Source of the DNA: Thalassotalea piscium
Lineage (GTDB): Bacteria; Pseudomonadota; Gammaproteobacteria; Enterobacterales; Alteromonadaceae
Assembly (NCBI RefSeq): GCF_030295935.1
Contig: NZ_AP027362.1
Span: 2,914,001 to 2,978,000, forward strand
DNA length: 64,000 bases
Direction: 5' to 3'
Below, piece after piece: positions 9,624 through 18,307 of this stretch. The notes beneath the pieces were generated by a model. The model made no database searches. It was not told the origin of the DNA and saw only the letters and a program-made list of their open reading frames with translations. The position numbers and the translations under genes are program-made. Within the stretch, counting starts at the first letter, position 1. Each line of letters begins with the position of its first letter.

Positions 9624-11243
9624 ATGAGTACAGCAGTTTTATCATCTATTTTTCTATTTACTTACATATTATTGTCGGGAAACTTCGCCTTTGCCAATGC
9701 AAATAATACTGCCCAACAATTCACTCAGATAGATCTTCAACTTAAATGGCGGCATCAATTTCAATTTGCAGGTTACTATATGGCCAAAGAGAAAGGCTAT
9801 TATAGAAAATACGGCCTAGAGGTTAATTTAATTGAACGTACTACCGGCCCTTCGCCTATCGAAAAACTCAGCTACGGCGATGTAGATTATGCCATAGGAG
9901 CTGCTGGTGCTATTGTTTATAGAGCAAATGGCGTTCCTTTAGTTGCTTTAGCGAGCTTTTTTCAGCATTCCCCCTCGTTACTTATTAGCCGTTATCCCAA
10001 GCTTTCAGATCTGATTAACAAGAAAGTCATGATAACTAAGGGTTTAATGAATGCTGAAATAATTGCAATGTTTAAAAAGTATCACCTGCATACCAACAAG
10101 ATGAATATTATTGCAACCCAAGAGTCTCTCACTGAATTTATTAAAGGTAATGTAGATGCTTATAATGTTTACACATCCAATGAGCTATATTCATTAAATA
10201 AGAAAGGCGTGGAATTTTATGCATTTCGCCCGAGTGATCATGGTATAAACTTTTATGGAGATGTTTTACTTACCTTAGAAAATACGGTTAATAACAAGCC
10301 CGAGGAAGTCGAACATATCACAGAAGCCACCATTGAGGGCTGGCGCTATGCAATTAATAATATAGACGAAACAATAGACATTATTGTTGAGAAATATAAT
10401 AGCCAAAACAAAACAAAAGCAGAGCTCAAGTTTGAAGCCCAACAACTCATTGAGTTAATGTATGCCGACATTATACCTTTAGGTTACATGAACAGTGAGC
10501 GTTGGGAGGCAATTCTGTTAGCGCTACAAGAAGTTGAAATTTTAGACAACCCTCAAGTAGATCTTAATCGTTTTATTTATTCATCAACTTCAAAAGTTTC
10601 AGTTTGGCAAGCACTTGTAAACTTTAAAACTCAAGCCTTAGTACTACTTGTTATTTTATTTACTATTGCATTAATTTTTCATAATCGTCGTTTAAAAGTC
10701 AAAATTAGAGAGCATACCCAGCAACTTGACCATGAACGAGTTAAAGCAGAAAAAGATGCCAGAACTGACTCGTTAACTCAACTTGGTAATCGACGAAAGT
10801 TTATGGAAGGAATTAATCATGACTTATCGATAGCAGCACGAAACAAGCTAGATTTTTCAATTACCTATATTGATATCGACTTTTTTAAAACCATTAACGA
10901 TACCTATGGTCACGCTGCTGGCGACAAAGTTCTACAAGAACTTGCTGATATTTTAAAGAATAACACCCGCCCTTCAGATAATGTTGCTCGTATTGGCGGA
11001 GAAGAGTTTTCAATTACTAGCTTAGGAAAAAATAAAAGCACGGCTGCTGCACTAGCAGAACGTATCAGAAAAAAAGTAGAAGAGCACACTTTCATGCTTG
11101 GAGGTGAAGAAGTAAAAATTACCATTAGCCTTGGCGTATCCACATTAACCGACACTCAAACAAGTGATGAATTGTTAAAAAGTACAGATGATGCGCTTTA
11201 TAAAGCTAAAAACTTAGGCAGAAACCAAGTGCAAGTCGCATAA
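9624..11243 (+). CDS. Diguanylate cyclase with periplasmic NMT1/THI5-like sensor domain
   Basis: A 539-residue membrane protein predicted to make cyclic di-GMP from GTP. An N-terminal signal/anchor (about 1-25) is followed by an NMT1/THI5-type substrate-binding domain (about 35-305), recognised from LKWRHQFQFAGYYMAKEKGYY and a YGDVDYAIG segment. After one membrane helix (about 332-350) comes a GGDEF domain with an intact GGEEF site and an RPSD inhibitory-site motif five residues upstream. The periplasmic domain resembles pyrimidine/thiamin-precursor binding proteins, so the signal may be a small nitrogenous ligand, but that is inference. The c-di-GMP activity prediction is solid because all active-site residues are present. 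Confidence 0.9.
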   Translation: MSTAVLSSIFLFTYILLSGNFAFANANNTAQQFTQIDLQLKWRHQFQFAGYYMAKEKGYYRKYGLEVNLIERTTGPSPIEKLSYGDVDYAIGAAGAIVYRANGVPLVALASFFQHSPSLLISRYPKLSDLINKKVMITKGLMNAEIIAMFKKYHLHTNKMNIIATQESLTEFIKGNVDAYNVYTSNELYSLNKKGVEFYAFRPSDHGINFYGDVLLTLENTVNNKPEEVEHITEATIEGWRYAINNIDETIDIIVEKYNSQNKTKAELKFEAQQLIELMYADIIPLGYMNSERWEAILLALQEVEILDNPQVDLNRFIYSSTSKVSVWQALVNFKTQALVLLVILFTIALIFHNRRLKVKIREHTQQLDHERVKAEKDARTDSLTQLGNRRKFMEGINHDLSIAARNKLDFSITYIDIDFFKTINDTYGHAAGDKVLQELADILKNNTRPSDNVARIGGEEFSITSLGKNKSTAAALAERIRKKVEEHTFMLGGEEVKITISLGVSTLTDTQTSDELLKSTDDALYKAKNLGRNQVQVA

Positions 11244-11263
11244 CCTATTCTAAGTTATTACTT

Positions 11264-11337
11264 AACCTGAGCTCGGGATAATGGATGGGCGCAAAAATCG
11301 TAGCATCGGTGTACTTAGCTTACCCCGAACTCAGGTT
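11264..11337 (+). repeat. Long inverted repeat after the NMT1-GGDEF gene
   Basis: A 14-base arm at 11264-11277 (AACCTGAGCTCGGG) pairs with 11324-11337 (CCCGAACTCAGGTT) with one G-T type mismatch and a 46-base loop. There is no T-run. It could be an mRNA 3' stabiliser or a remnant of a small mobile element. Confidence 0.45.
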
Positions 11338-11365
11338 ACTTACCGCGATCAATTTAACATTCATT

Positions 11366-11393
11366 AGCCATTATTCAGATATGAATAATGGCT
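11366..11393. terminator. Perfect hairpin in the gap between the two cyclase genes
   Basis: AGCCATTATTC (11366-11376) pairs perfectly with GAATAATGGCT (11383-11393) around a six-base loop. It lies in the 275 bp gap between two diguanylate cyclase genes. The stem is stable but no T-run follows, so terminator function is only possible. Confidence 0.4.
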
Positions 11394-11518
11394 TAGCGCT
11401 ATACCAATTGGCAATACCCCTTATTACTGTTCTTTTACCCATTAATACTGCTAAAATCAAATGATACACGTCATAAGGGTTAGGCGCTCAGTGCTTAAGT
11501 AAGGGGTAAATATTAATA

Positions 11519-12427
11519 ATGAATATTGATCAAGAAGTTAAAGACACATTACCTCAATCAAAAATTCTCATTGTAGAAGATCAACCAATGAATGTTGTAC
11601 TACTACAAAGTATTCTTTCAAGTTATTATCAAGTTAGTGCTGTAGAAAGTGGTGAAGATGCCATCAATGAATGCCGAACGAATATGCCAGATCTTATTTT
11701 ACTCGACATTCAACTCACGGGTATTAGTGGTGTAGAAGTATGTCAGCATCTTAAAAGCGACCCTAGAACTAAAGATATCCCTATTATTTTTATCACTTCA
11801 CTCCAAGAGCATGAAGATTTTTTCTGGGAAGCTGGTGGTGTCGACTTTATTCCAAAGCCGATAAGTTATAAAACTGTTTTTAATCGCGTAAAGTCTCATT
11901 TAACGCTTAAATTACAACGTGATAAAATAAAAGCGTTAGCGTTCTTAGATAGCTTAACAGGAATTTATAATCGTCGATATTTCGATACACACTTAGCTCA
12001 AACTGAACTTATCTCTCAAAGAAATGATGATGATTACGCACTTCTTCTTATTGATATAGATTTTTTTAAACAATTTAATGACACTTATGGGCATATCAAT
12101 GGAGACATAGCACTTGTAAAAGTTGCAGAAACTATTGTGAGAACGTTGAATCGACCGAGTGACTTTGTAGCACGCTTTGGTGGTGAAGAATTTGCAGTAG
12201 TTTTACCTTCGACAAATTTAAATGGTGGGAAGTTGATTGCCGAAAAAATTATTGAAAATATCTTAGCCCTTAATTTAACTCATGGCTCATCTCCCTTTAA
12301 ACGCTTAACTATAAGTATTGGCCTTACTACATATCGTAATCTAGATAATAATAACAAGATCATTCAACAAGCAGATGAAAATTTATATTCCGCTAAAAGA
12401 TCAGGGCGCAACCAAGTAACTCATTAA
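11519..12427 (+). CDS. Response-regulator diguanylate cyclase (REC-GGDEF)
   Basis: A 302-residue soluble protein with a receiver domain (about 15-130) and a GGDEF domain (about 140-300), a PleD/WspR-like architecture. The receiver has the acidic pair in VEDQ, the phospho-acceptor aspartate in LLDIQLTG and the conserved lysine in FIPKP. The cyclase domain has the active site FGGEEF and an RPSD inhibitory-site motif before it. Phosphorylation should therefore control c-di-GMP synthesis. No histidine kinase gene is adjacent, so its partner is elsewhere. The gap to the previous cyclase gene is 275 bp with hairpins, so co-transcription is doubtful. Confidence 0.93.
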   Translation: MNIDQEVKDTLPQSKILIVEDQPMNVVLLQSILSSYYQVSAVESGEDAINECRTNMPDLILLDIQLTGISGVEVCQHLKSDPRTKDIPIIFITSLQEHEDFFWEAGGVDFIPKPISYKTVFNRVKSHLTLKLQRDKIKALAFLDSLTGIYNRRYFDTHLAQTELISQRNDDDYALLLIDIDFFKQFNDTYGHINGDIALVKVAETIVRTLNRPSDFVARFGGEEFAVVLPSTNLNGGKLIAEKIIENILALNLTHGSSPFKRLTISIGLTTYRNLDNNNKIIQQADENLYSAKRSGRNQVTH

Positions 12428-12454
12428 AGTCAATTGCATTCATCAAATGTTAAA

Positions 12455-12495
12455 AACGCAACGTTATCTTTTAAAAATACGTATAACGTTGCGTT
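12455..12495 (-). terminator. Bidirectional hairpin between the REC-GGDEF gene and ribBA
   Basis: A perfect 13-base stem, AACGCAACGTTAT (12455-12467) with ATAACGTTGCGTT (12483-12495), has a 15-base loop. Read on the minus strand, the stem runs into TTTTT, so it best fits a terminator for the ribD-ribE-ribBA transcript. It also lies downstream of the plus-strand cyclase gene. Confidence 0.65.
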
Positions 12496-12534
12496 GTTAT
12501 AAGCGGTAGTTCAACAGCCCTAATGAAACAGGTA

Positions 12535-13644
12535 TTACTCAGAGATATATTCAACCACTTCTAAACCAAAACCCGATAATGAATGATATTTAGTTTGAGA
12601 GCTTAATAAACGCATTTTACTTACGCCTAAATTTGCTAATATTTGCGAGCCTACGCCGACATTTCGCGAACCCACATGACGCTTTATTTCTTTAACTTCT
12701 TCGCCAGCATCAAGTTTGGCATATTTTTTAACCTGTGCGATCAACTCTTCTGGCGACTCATGCTTACCTAGTAGCACTAAAACACCACCTTCATTACCAA
12801 TACGCTCTAACGCATTGCCAATTGGCCATTTAGCCACGCTTTCTCGCTGGCTAAATAATAAGTCTCTGAAAGTGTTTTCTAAATGCACTCGCACTAAGGT
12901 TGGTTGATCTGCTTTAATGTCACCTTTGGTTAAAGCAAAATGCGCTTTACCGTCTATTGTGTCTTTAAATACGGTTAAATCAAATTCACCAAATGCGGTC
13001 GGTAGTTTGCACTGTGAAATTCGTTCTATAGTTGTTTCATTCGCATTACGATATTCAATTAAATCAGCAATAGTACCCATTTTAATATCGTGTTTTTTTG
13101 CAATGACTTCAAGGTCAGGGCGACGCGCCATAGTGCCATCTTCGTTGAGTATTTCAACAATAACAGCAGCAGACTCTAAGCCGGCTAAACGCGCAAGATC
13201 AACACCAGCTTCAGTGTGTCCTGCTCTATTTAATACACCGCCATCTTTCGCAATTAATGGGAAAATGTGACCTGGTTGAACAATAGAGTGCTGGTTAGCT
13301 TCTTTAGAAACTGCTGCAAGTACTGTTGTTGCTCTATCTGCTGCAGAAATACCAGTGGTAACCCCCTCAGCCGCTTCAATGGACACTGTGAAGTTGGTAG
13401 TAAACTGAGCATCATTTTTCTCTACCATTAATGGTAAATTCAAACGTTTACACTTTTCAGCCGACATCGGCATACAGATCAAACCACGACCATGAGTTGC
13501 CATGAAGTTTATGGCTTCTGGAGTTACTAACTCTGCCGCCATAATGAAGTCCCCTTCATTCTCACGATCTTCATCGTCCATCAAAATAACCATCTTGCCT
13601 TGTTTGATGTCTTCAATGATCTCCTGCGGAGTATTTAAATTCAT
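12535..13644 (-). CDS. ribBA: 3,4-dihydroxy-2-butanone-4-phosphate synthase with degenerate GTP cyclohydrolase II domain
   Basis: A 369-residue riboflavin-pathway protein. Residues about 1-200 form a complete RibB domain, which makes dihydroxybutanone phosphate from ribulose-5-phosphate: [12 protein letters not shown] binds metal and substrate, and [11 protein letters not shown] and HIFPL are also present. Residues about 205-368 align with GTP cyclohydrolase II in overall pattern ([51 protein letters not shown]). However, the three zinc-binding cysteines of RibA (CxxGD...CDC) are absent, so the second activity is probably lost. Such hybrids are annotated as RibBA in several marine gammaproteobacteria. 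It is the last gene of the ribD-ribE-ribBA series. Confidence 0.93.
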   Translation of the reverse strand: MNLNTPQEIIEDIKQGKMVILMDDEDRENEGDFIMAAELVTPEAINFMATHGRGLICMPMSAEKCKRLNLPLMVEKNDAQFTTNFTVSIEAAEGVTTGISAADRATTVLAAVSKEANQHSIVQPGHIFPLIAKDGGVLNRAGHTEAGVDLARLAGLESAAVIVEILNEDGTMARRPDLEVIAKKHDIKMGTIADLIEYRNANETTIERISQCKLPTAFGEFDLTVFKDTIDGKAHFALTKGDIKADQPTLVRVHLENTFRDLLFSQRESVAKWPIGNALERIGNEGGVLVLLGKHESPEELIAQVKKYAKLDAGEEVKEIKRHVGSRNVGVGSQILANLGVSKMRLLSSQTKYHSLSGFGLEVVEYISE

Positions 13645-13669
13645 GACAACCTCTTAAAATTTTAAAGTA

Positions 13670-14326
13670 TTATTTAATAAATCCGCTTTTTTTCAATAAA
13701 GCTTCTGTAACGTTACTTGACGCTACCGGTGTTTGTTTCTTTAATAATAATCGTTCGATATATCGAGCCATAACATCAACTTCAATATTAACAGGCGTAC
13801 CAACTTTGTATTGGCTGATCACTGTTTTTTCAGTCGTGTGTGGCACTATCGTTAATCGAAAACTGTCTTCAAGTACAGTGTTTACCGTTAAGCTAACACC
13901 ATCAACAGTAACTGAGCCTTTCTCGGCAATATAATGCGCGATTTCATCAGACATGTTGATCCAATAGTCAATACTATTACCGCTAGGCGCAATTGACTTT
14001 ATCGTTGCTACCGCATCTACATGCCCTGATACAATGTGACCACCAAATCGTGTCGTTGGTAACATCGCTTTTTCTAAATTAACTATTTGATTTACCTGAT
14101 AACTGCCAAAGCCTGTGCGAGTTAGGGTTTCTTTAGAAACATCAGCACTAAAGCTTGACGAGTCAAAAGCAACAACCGTTAAACAAATGCCATTGGTTGC
14201 TATTGAGTCACCTAAATTGACATCGCCCATGTCTAATGATTGGGTATCAATAGTGAGTCTTGCGCCATCTGCTGTGATATTGATCTGTTTTATTTTACCT
14301 ACGGCTTCAATAATTCCAGTAAACAT
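13670..14326 (-). CDS. ribE: Riboflavin synthase, alpha subunit
   Basis: A 218-residue enzyme that dismutates two 6,7-dimethyl-8-ribityllumazine molecules to riboflavin. The start MFTGIIEAVGKI is diagnostic. Two tandem lumazine-binding barrels are visible: the first (about 1-97) with GDSIATNGICLTV, the second (about 98-200) with the related GSVTVDGVSLTV, and a GGHIVSGHVD motif at the domain boundary. It lies between ribD (17 bp away) and ribBA (25 bp away) on the same strand. The symbol ribC is used for the same gene in E. coli. Confidence 0.97.
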   Translation of the reverse strand: MFTGIIEAVGKIKQINITADGARLTIDTQSLDMGDVNLGDSIATNGICLTVVAFDSSSFSADVSKETLTRTGFGSYQVNQIVNLEKAMLPTTRFGGHIVSGHVDAVATIKSIAPSGNSIDYWINMSDEIAHYIAEKGSVTVDGVSLTVNTVLEDSFRLTIVPHTTEKTVISQYKVGTPVNIEVDVMARYIERLLLKKQTPVASSNVTEALLKKSGFIK

Positions 14327-14343
14327 AATTCTTCTCTTTTAAA

Positions 14344-15477
14344 CTAGTGGTTAAATACCGCGGTAATACGAATATCAGGGCCTACCATAGTAATGTCTTT
14401 AAACGTTAATTTTTTCGCTTCATCAAGCGTTATTAAACTTGGCATTGACACTAAGCCTTGAGCGTTATCAGCCATTAACTTAGGCGCTTGATATAGTATT
14501 AATTCATCTACTAAATTGTGCTCAATAAATGCGCCTGCTAAGGTTTTACCCGCTTCAACTAGCACATTATTCAACCCCCGTTGGCCTAGCAAGGCAATTA
14601 GGGCTGGCAAATCAATGTAGCCTGAAGGTTGCATTTTAACTTGTACTTGTTCTACAAAGTGCGGCCATTGATGCACATTTTCAATAGCTGCTCTAATTAA
14701 TAAAATAGGTGCATGTTCACCCAAGTCGTTAAATAATGCTAAATCTGGTGTTAATCTATTTTTACTATCAATAATAACGCGAACAGGTTGCCTTAATTCT
14801 GTATCAGGGTAGCCAAGTTGCGCTGCCTCGAGCGCTGAAAAACGCACTGTCATACGGGCGTTATCTAAAATAATAGAGTCTGCGCCAGCAACTATTGCAC
14901 AACATTGAGCCCTAAGCTTTTGAACATCTTTTCTCGCTTCAGGTGAGGTAATCCACTGACTTTCGCCGCTTGCCATTGCCGTTTTACCATCCAAACTTGC
15001 TGCCAACTTACAGCGAACATACGGCACTTGATGTTTCATCAGCTTAATAAAGCCAACATTAAGTGCCTTAGCATCAAGTTCTAGTAATCCTGACTTGGTT
15101 TCAATACCTGCTTGATTGAGCATCGCCAAACCACGGCCACTCACTTGAGGATTAGGATCAACCATTGCGCAAATAACGCTATTTATGCCAGCATCTATCA
15201 GTGCTTGTGCACAAGGTGGTGTTCGCCCAAAATGACTACAAGGCTCTAATGTTACATAAGCAGTTGCGCCTTTTGCTTTCATGCCTGCTTGAACAAGTGC
15301 ATTAACTTCAGCATGACCTTGCCCTGCCTTTACATGAAAACCCTCACCCACAATTTTTCCTGCTTTAACAAGCACGCAACCAACACGGGGATTAGGAGAC
15401 GTAGTAAAGCGCCCTTTTTTTGCTAAATTAATAGCACGTGTCATAAATTGGTGATCAAGTAATGTAAATTCTGTCAA
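14344..15477 (-). CDS. ribD: Bifunctional riboflavin deaminase/reductase RibD
   Basis: A 377-residue enzyme. The N-terminal cytidine-deaminase-like domain (about 1-145) deaminates the pyrimidine intermediate and has the zinc site HAEVNA plus PCSHFGRTPPCAQAL. The C-terminal reductase domain (about 150-375) reduces the ribose with NADPH and shows RCKLAASLDGKTA and NVLVEAGKTLAGAFI. Length is normal. It is the first of ribD-ribE-ribBA; nrdR, which often precedes ribD directly, is separated here by a small membrane-protein gene and a MITE-like insertion. No FMN riboswitch is visible upstream. Confidence 0.97.
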   Translation of the reverse strand: MTEFTLLDHQFMTRAINLAKKGRFTTSPNPRVGCVLVKAGKIVGEGFHVKAGQGHAEVNALVQAGMKAKGATAYVTLEPCSHFGRTPPCAQALIDAGINSVICAMVDPNPQVSGRGLAMLNQAGIETKSGLLELDAKALNVGFIKLMKHQVPYVRCKLAASLDGKTAMASGESQWITSPEARKDVQKLRAQCCAIVAGADSIILDNARMTVRFSALEAAQLGYPDTELRQPVRVIIDSKNRLTPDLALFNDLGEHAPILLIRAAIENVHQWPHFVEQVQVKMQPSGYIDLPALIALLGQRGLNNVLVEAGKTLAGAFIEHNLVDELILYQAPKLMADNAQGLVSMPSLITLDEAKKLTFKDITMVGPDIRITAVFNH

Positions 15478-15519
15478 AAAAAGCCTATGTAAGTTTAGGT
15501 TTAGTAATACTCACCGAAC

Positions 15520-15541
15520 GAAAAAAGTGATCACTTTTTTC
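15520..15541 (-). terminator. Perfect palindrome upstream of ribD
   Basis: A 22-base perfect palindrome centred on GTGATCAC with flanking A6 and T6 runs, 43 bp before the ribD start. As RNA it gives an A/U-rich stem followed by uridines on either strand. It could end transcription from the gene at 15727-16062 or be a regulator site; the stem is weak because it is mostly A-T. Confidence 0.35.
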
Positions 15542-15558
15542 TTATTCGAATTGGTATT

Positions 15559-15720
15559 ATACCAGTTTCATTAATTAAGTGATCTATTTTATACGCAGTA
15601 AAAACAGTCAAATACAAGGCATTTGTTTTCATAACTAGTTGTTCTAATTATAAAATAAATAACGCAGTAGTTGATTGTTTTAACCAGTAGAAATGATCAC
15701 ATAGTTAGTGAGATTGGTAT
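15559..15720. mobile_element. MITE-like element with 26 bp terminal inverted repeats
   Basis: The left end (15559-15584, ATACCAGTTTCATTAATTAA then GTGATC) matches the reverse complement of the right end (15695-15720) at 21 of 26 positions. The interior is about 110 bp of AT-rich non-coding DNA with two ACGCAGTA copies. It contains no open frame of note, fitting a non-autonomous miniature element inserted between the small membrane-protein gene and ribD. A 45 bp stretch at 58082-58127 resembles its left end. No matching transposase is in the window. Confidence 0.6.
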
Positions 15721-15726
15721 TACTAT

Positions 15727-16062
15727 TTAATCAATAATAATATGTTCTGCATCAGGAAATAACGTAACTAACTTAAACCAGAATTCATCACTACCTTTTC
15801 GCCTGTGCCAAATATCAATGGCATGACCACTTTGGTAGAAAAAAGAAATGGCATTTTTCGACTTTTGCAGCTTAGTTACTTTTTTCATTGCAATTGTCGC
15901 TGATGCTTTTTTACCAACACGCGTTACTATAAAAGGCTTGATCAATAGTGTATCGTCGATAACTTCAATACCATACTTATTACCTAAGTTACCTTTATAA
16001 TAATTGTAGATAACTAGGGGTAGCCCTAACAAACCTAGCCACTGTATAAATTCAAAATCCAT
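15727..16062 (-). CDS. Small hypothetical protein, possibly membrane-anchored
   Basis: A protein of 111 residues from the ATG at 16060-16062 (MDFEFIQWLGLLGLPLVIYNYY). An upstream ATG at 16089 would add nine residues, but the internal start has a well-placed AGGA and is preferred. The first 20 residues are hydrophobic and could be a membrane anchor. The rest is soluble and beta-rich, with a Lys-rich segment (MKKVTKLQKSKN) and a conserved-looking DIWHRRKG stretch, reminiscent of small PH-like domains but not assignable. It is 33 bp or more downstream of nrdR and probably shares its transcript. Function unknown. Confidence 0.7.
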   Translation of the reverse strand: MDFEFIQWLGLLGLPLVIYNYYKGNLGNKYGIEVIDDTLLIKPFIVTRVGKKASATIAMKKVTKLQKSKNAISFFYQSGHAIDIWHRRKGSDEFWFKLVTLFPDAEHIIID

Positions 16063-16122
16063 TGATATTCCTGTTTTACCATTGCGCATAAAGAAGTGAC
16101 CACTTATTTATACTGAATGGCA

Positions 16123-16575
16123 TTAATCATCATCTAAACGCGCAATTTCTTCGCCAAATTCACGAATATCTTCGAAAGAGCGATAAACAGAAGCAAAGCG
16201 AACATACGCTACTTTATCAAGCGTTTTTAATTGCTCCATAATAAAGTTACCTAAGAGCTCACTACTTACCTCTCGCTCCCCCGTTGCTCGCATTTGAGAT
16301 TTCACTTTATTGATACCTAGTTCAACTTGTTCAATGCTAACTGGTCGCTTTTCAAGTGCTCTAATTAATCCGCTGCGCATTTTGTCTTCATTAAAGGGTT
16401 CACGCGAACCATCACGCTTAATAATGCGTGGCATTAATAGCTCTGCAGTTTCAAAAGTAGTAAAGCGTTCGCTACAAGTAATACATTCTCTACGACGACG
16501 TATTTGATGACCATCGGCCACTAATCGAGAGTCAATAACTTTTGTTTCGGTAGCTGAACAAAATGGGCAATACAT
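16123..16575 (-). CDS. nrdR: Transcriptional repressor NrdR
   Basis: A 150-residue regulator that represses ribonucleotide reductase genes. The N-terminal zinc ribbon is complete (CPFC at residues 3-6 and CITC near residue 31, within [17 protein letters not shown]), followed by the ATP-cone domain that senses ATP/dATP ([18 protein letters not shown] and onward). Length is typical. It lies downstream of glyA, as in many gammaproteobacteria, but a strong glyA terminator at 16673-16704 separates the two transcripts. No ribonucleotide reductase genes are present in the window. Confidence 0.98.
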   Translation of the reverse strand: MYCPFCSATETKVIDSRLVADGHQIRRRRECITCSERFTTFETAELLMPRIIKRDGSREPFNEDKMRSGLIRALEKRPVSIEQVELGINKVKSQMRATGEREVSSELLGNFIMEQLKTLDKVAYVRFASVYRSFEDIREFGEEIARLDDD

Positions 16576-16672
16576 TCCATTCTCTATAAGTAAAAATTCA
16601 ATAACACTTATTTTAATCTATTTTCGCCGCCAAGTAACGAGCACTATTGCAATACTGTAAATTTTTGGCAAT

Positions 16673-16704
16673 AAAAAAGCTCTAACTGAAATAGTTTGAG
16701 CTTT
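16673..16704 (-). terminator. Rho-independent terminator after glyA
   Basis: On the minus strand AAAGCTC pairs with GAGCTTT, with an additional ACT/AGT inner pair, and is followed by TTTTTTA. It lies about 30 bp after the glyA stop codon. Confidence 0.85.
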
Positions 16705-16733
16705 AATTAAGGTAAATTAGCGTTTGCTAAAAC

Positions 16734-17990
16734 TTATCCATAAACAGGAAAACGTGCACAAATTTCTTTTACTTTACCCTGTACAGTAGCAATAACATCT
16801 TCGTTGTTAATATCGTCTAAAATATCACAAATCCAGCCTGTTAATTGCTTCGTTTCTTCAACACCAAAACCACGGCGAGTAATTGCAGGTGTACCTAAAC
16901 GTAAGCCTGAAGTGACAAAAGGAGAGCGTGGGTCATTAGGCACAGAGTTTTTATTTACCGTAATATGTGCACGGCCAAGGGCAGCATCAGCATCTTTACC
17001 AGTAATGTCTTTGTCAATTAAATCAAGTAAGAATAAATGGTTTTCAGTACCGTTAGATACCACTTTATAACCACGCTCTTGTAATACTTCAACCATAGCT
17101 TTAGCATTTTTCAATACCTGCTGTTGGTACACTTTAAACTCAGGCTGTAATGCTTCTTTAAATGCAACCGCTTTAGCCGCAATAACGTGCATTAATGGGC
17201 CACCTTGCCCACCAGGAAATACCGCAGAGTTTAATTTTTTATATATCTCTTCATCATTACACCCTGAAACAATTAAACCGCCACGAGGGCCTGCTAATGT
17301 TTTATGAGTAGTTGTAGTAACCACATGAGCATGTGGAACAGGGTTAGGATATAAGCCAGCAGCTACTAAACCTGCTACGTGCGCCATATCAACCATAAAA
17401 TAAGCGCCAACTTCATCAGCAATTTTACGCATACGAGCCCAGTCAACAATACCTGAGAATGCAGAGAATCCACCAATGATCATTTCTGGTTTATGCTCTT
17501 TTGCTAAACGCTCAAGCTCTTCATAGTCAATATCACCTGTTTCTGGGTGTAAACCATACTGAATTGCTTCATAAGACTTACCAGAAAAGTTCACATGTGA
17601 GCCATGTGTTAAATGACCGCCATGAGCAAGACTCATACCTAATACTTTACCGCCTGGAGATACTAGCGCTTGAAATACAGCAGAGTTCGCCTGAGAACCA
17701 GCGTGTGGCTGTACGTTAGCGTATGTTGCACCAAATAATTCTTTTGCACGCTCAATCGCTAATGTTTCTGCTTTATCAACAAATTCACAACCACCGTAAT
17801 AACGCTTGCCAGGATAACCTTCTGCATATTTGTTAGTTAGTTGAGAGCCTTGTGCCTCTAGTACACGAGGGCTACAATAGTTTTCTGATGCGATCAATTC
17901 AATGTGTTCTTCTTGACGAACAACTTCGTCAGCCATTGATTGCCATAATTCAGCATCAAAATCAGCAATATTCATATCACGAGTAAGCAT
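16734..17990 (-). CDS. glyA: Serine hydroxymethyltransferase
   Basis: A 418-residue PLP enzyme that interconverts serine and glycine with tetrahydrofolate, supplying one-carbon units. Seen are the [21 protein letters not shown]-terminal signature, the cofactor-lysine motif [16 protein letters not shown] (Lys near residue 229), the [18 protein letters not shown] segment and the C-terminal [16 protein letters not shown]. Length equals E. coli GlyA within a residue. A terminator follows. The 317 bp upstream should hold its promoter; no riboswitch-like structure was recognised there. Confidence 0.98.
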   Translation of the reverse strand: MLTRDMNIADFDAELWQSMADEVVRQEEHIELIASENYCSPRVLEAQGSQLTNKYAEGYPGKRYYGGCEFVDKAETLAIERAKELFGATYANVQPHAGSQANSAVFQALVSPGGKVLGMSLAHGGHLTHGSHVNFSGKSYEAIQYGLHPETGDIDYEELERLAKEHKPEMIIGGFSAFSGIVDWARMRKIADEVGAYFMVDMAHVAGLVAAGLYPNPVPHAHVVTTTTHKTLAGPRGGLIVSGCNDEEIYKKLNSAVFPGGQGGPLMHVIAAKAVAFKEALQPEFKVYQQQVLKNAKAMVEVLQERGYKVVSNGTENHLFLLDLIDKDITGKDADAALGRAHITVNKNSVPNDPRSPFVTSGLRLGTPAITRRGFGVEETKQLTGWICDILDDINNEDVIATVQGKVKEICARFPVYG

Positions 17991-18307
17991 GTCTTTACCT
18001 CAAGTTCACAGTTATTCACTGGAAAAAATGGATTAATTAAAATTGCCGCATATTTTGCCTGAATCAGGTGCTTTTGTACACGATAAAACCTATAGGTTTT
18101 AGCTTATTTTGCGATGATTTATATCAAAGCATCAAAAAGGCTAAATATCGACAGTAACCATAAATATGCAGTAGAAAATTTCTTCAACGAGAGTAAGTTC
18201 GTCTTAGCTTGAATATATCGAATAAAAAACAAAACATCAAGAACATAGATAAACAAAACATCATCATTTCCGAATTTAAGTTAAAGTAATGGCGCCTTAC
18301 CTGTAAT
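17991..18307. other. Intergenic region upstream of glyA
   Basis: About 317 bp without a gene, AT-rich. The one clear structure is a 16-base perfect palindrome, AAAACCTATAGGTTTT, at 18085-18100, about 95 bp from the glyA start. It could be an operator, but I cannot name a factor. No T-run hairpin marks the end of the 18308-22889 operon. Confidence 0.4.

Noticed and set aside
15478-15726. FMN riboswitch before ribD
   Set aside because: The conserved RFN-element core sequences are absent; the structure there is explained by the palindrome and the MITE-like ends.
17501-17719. 72-codon plus-strand frame in glyA
   Set aside because: Wholly antisense to glyA with no independent support.
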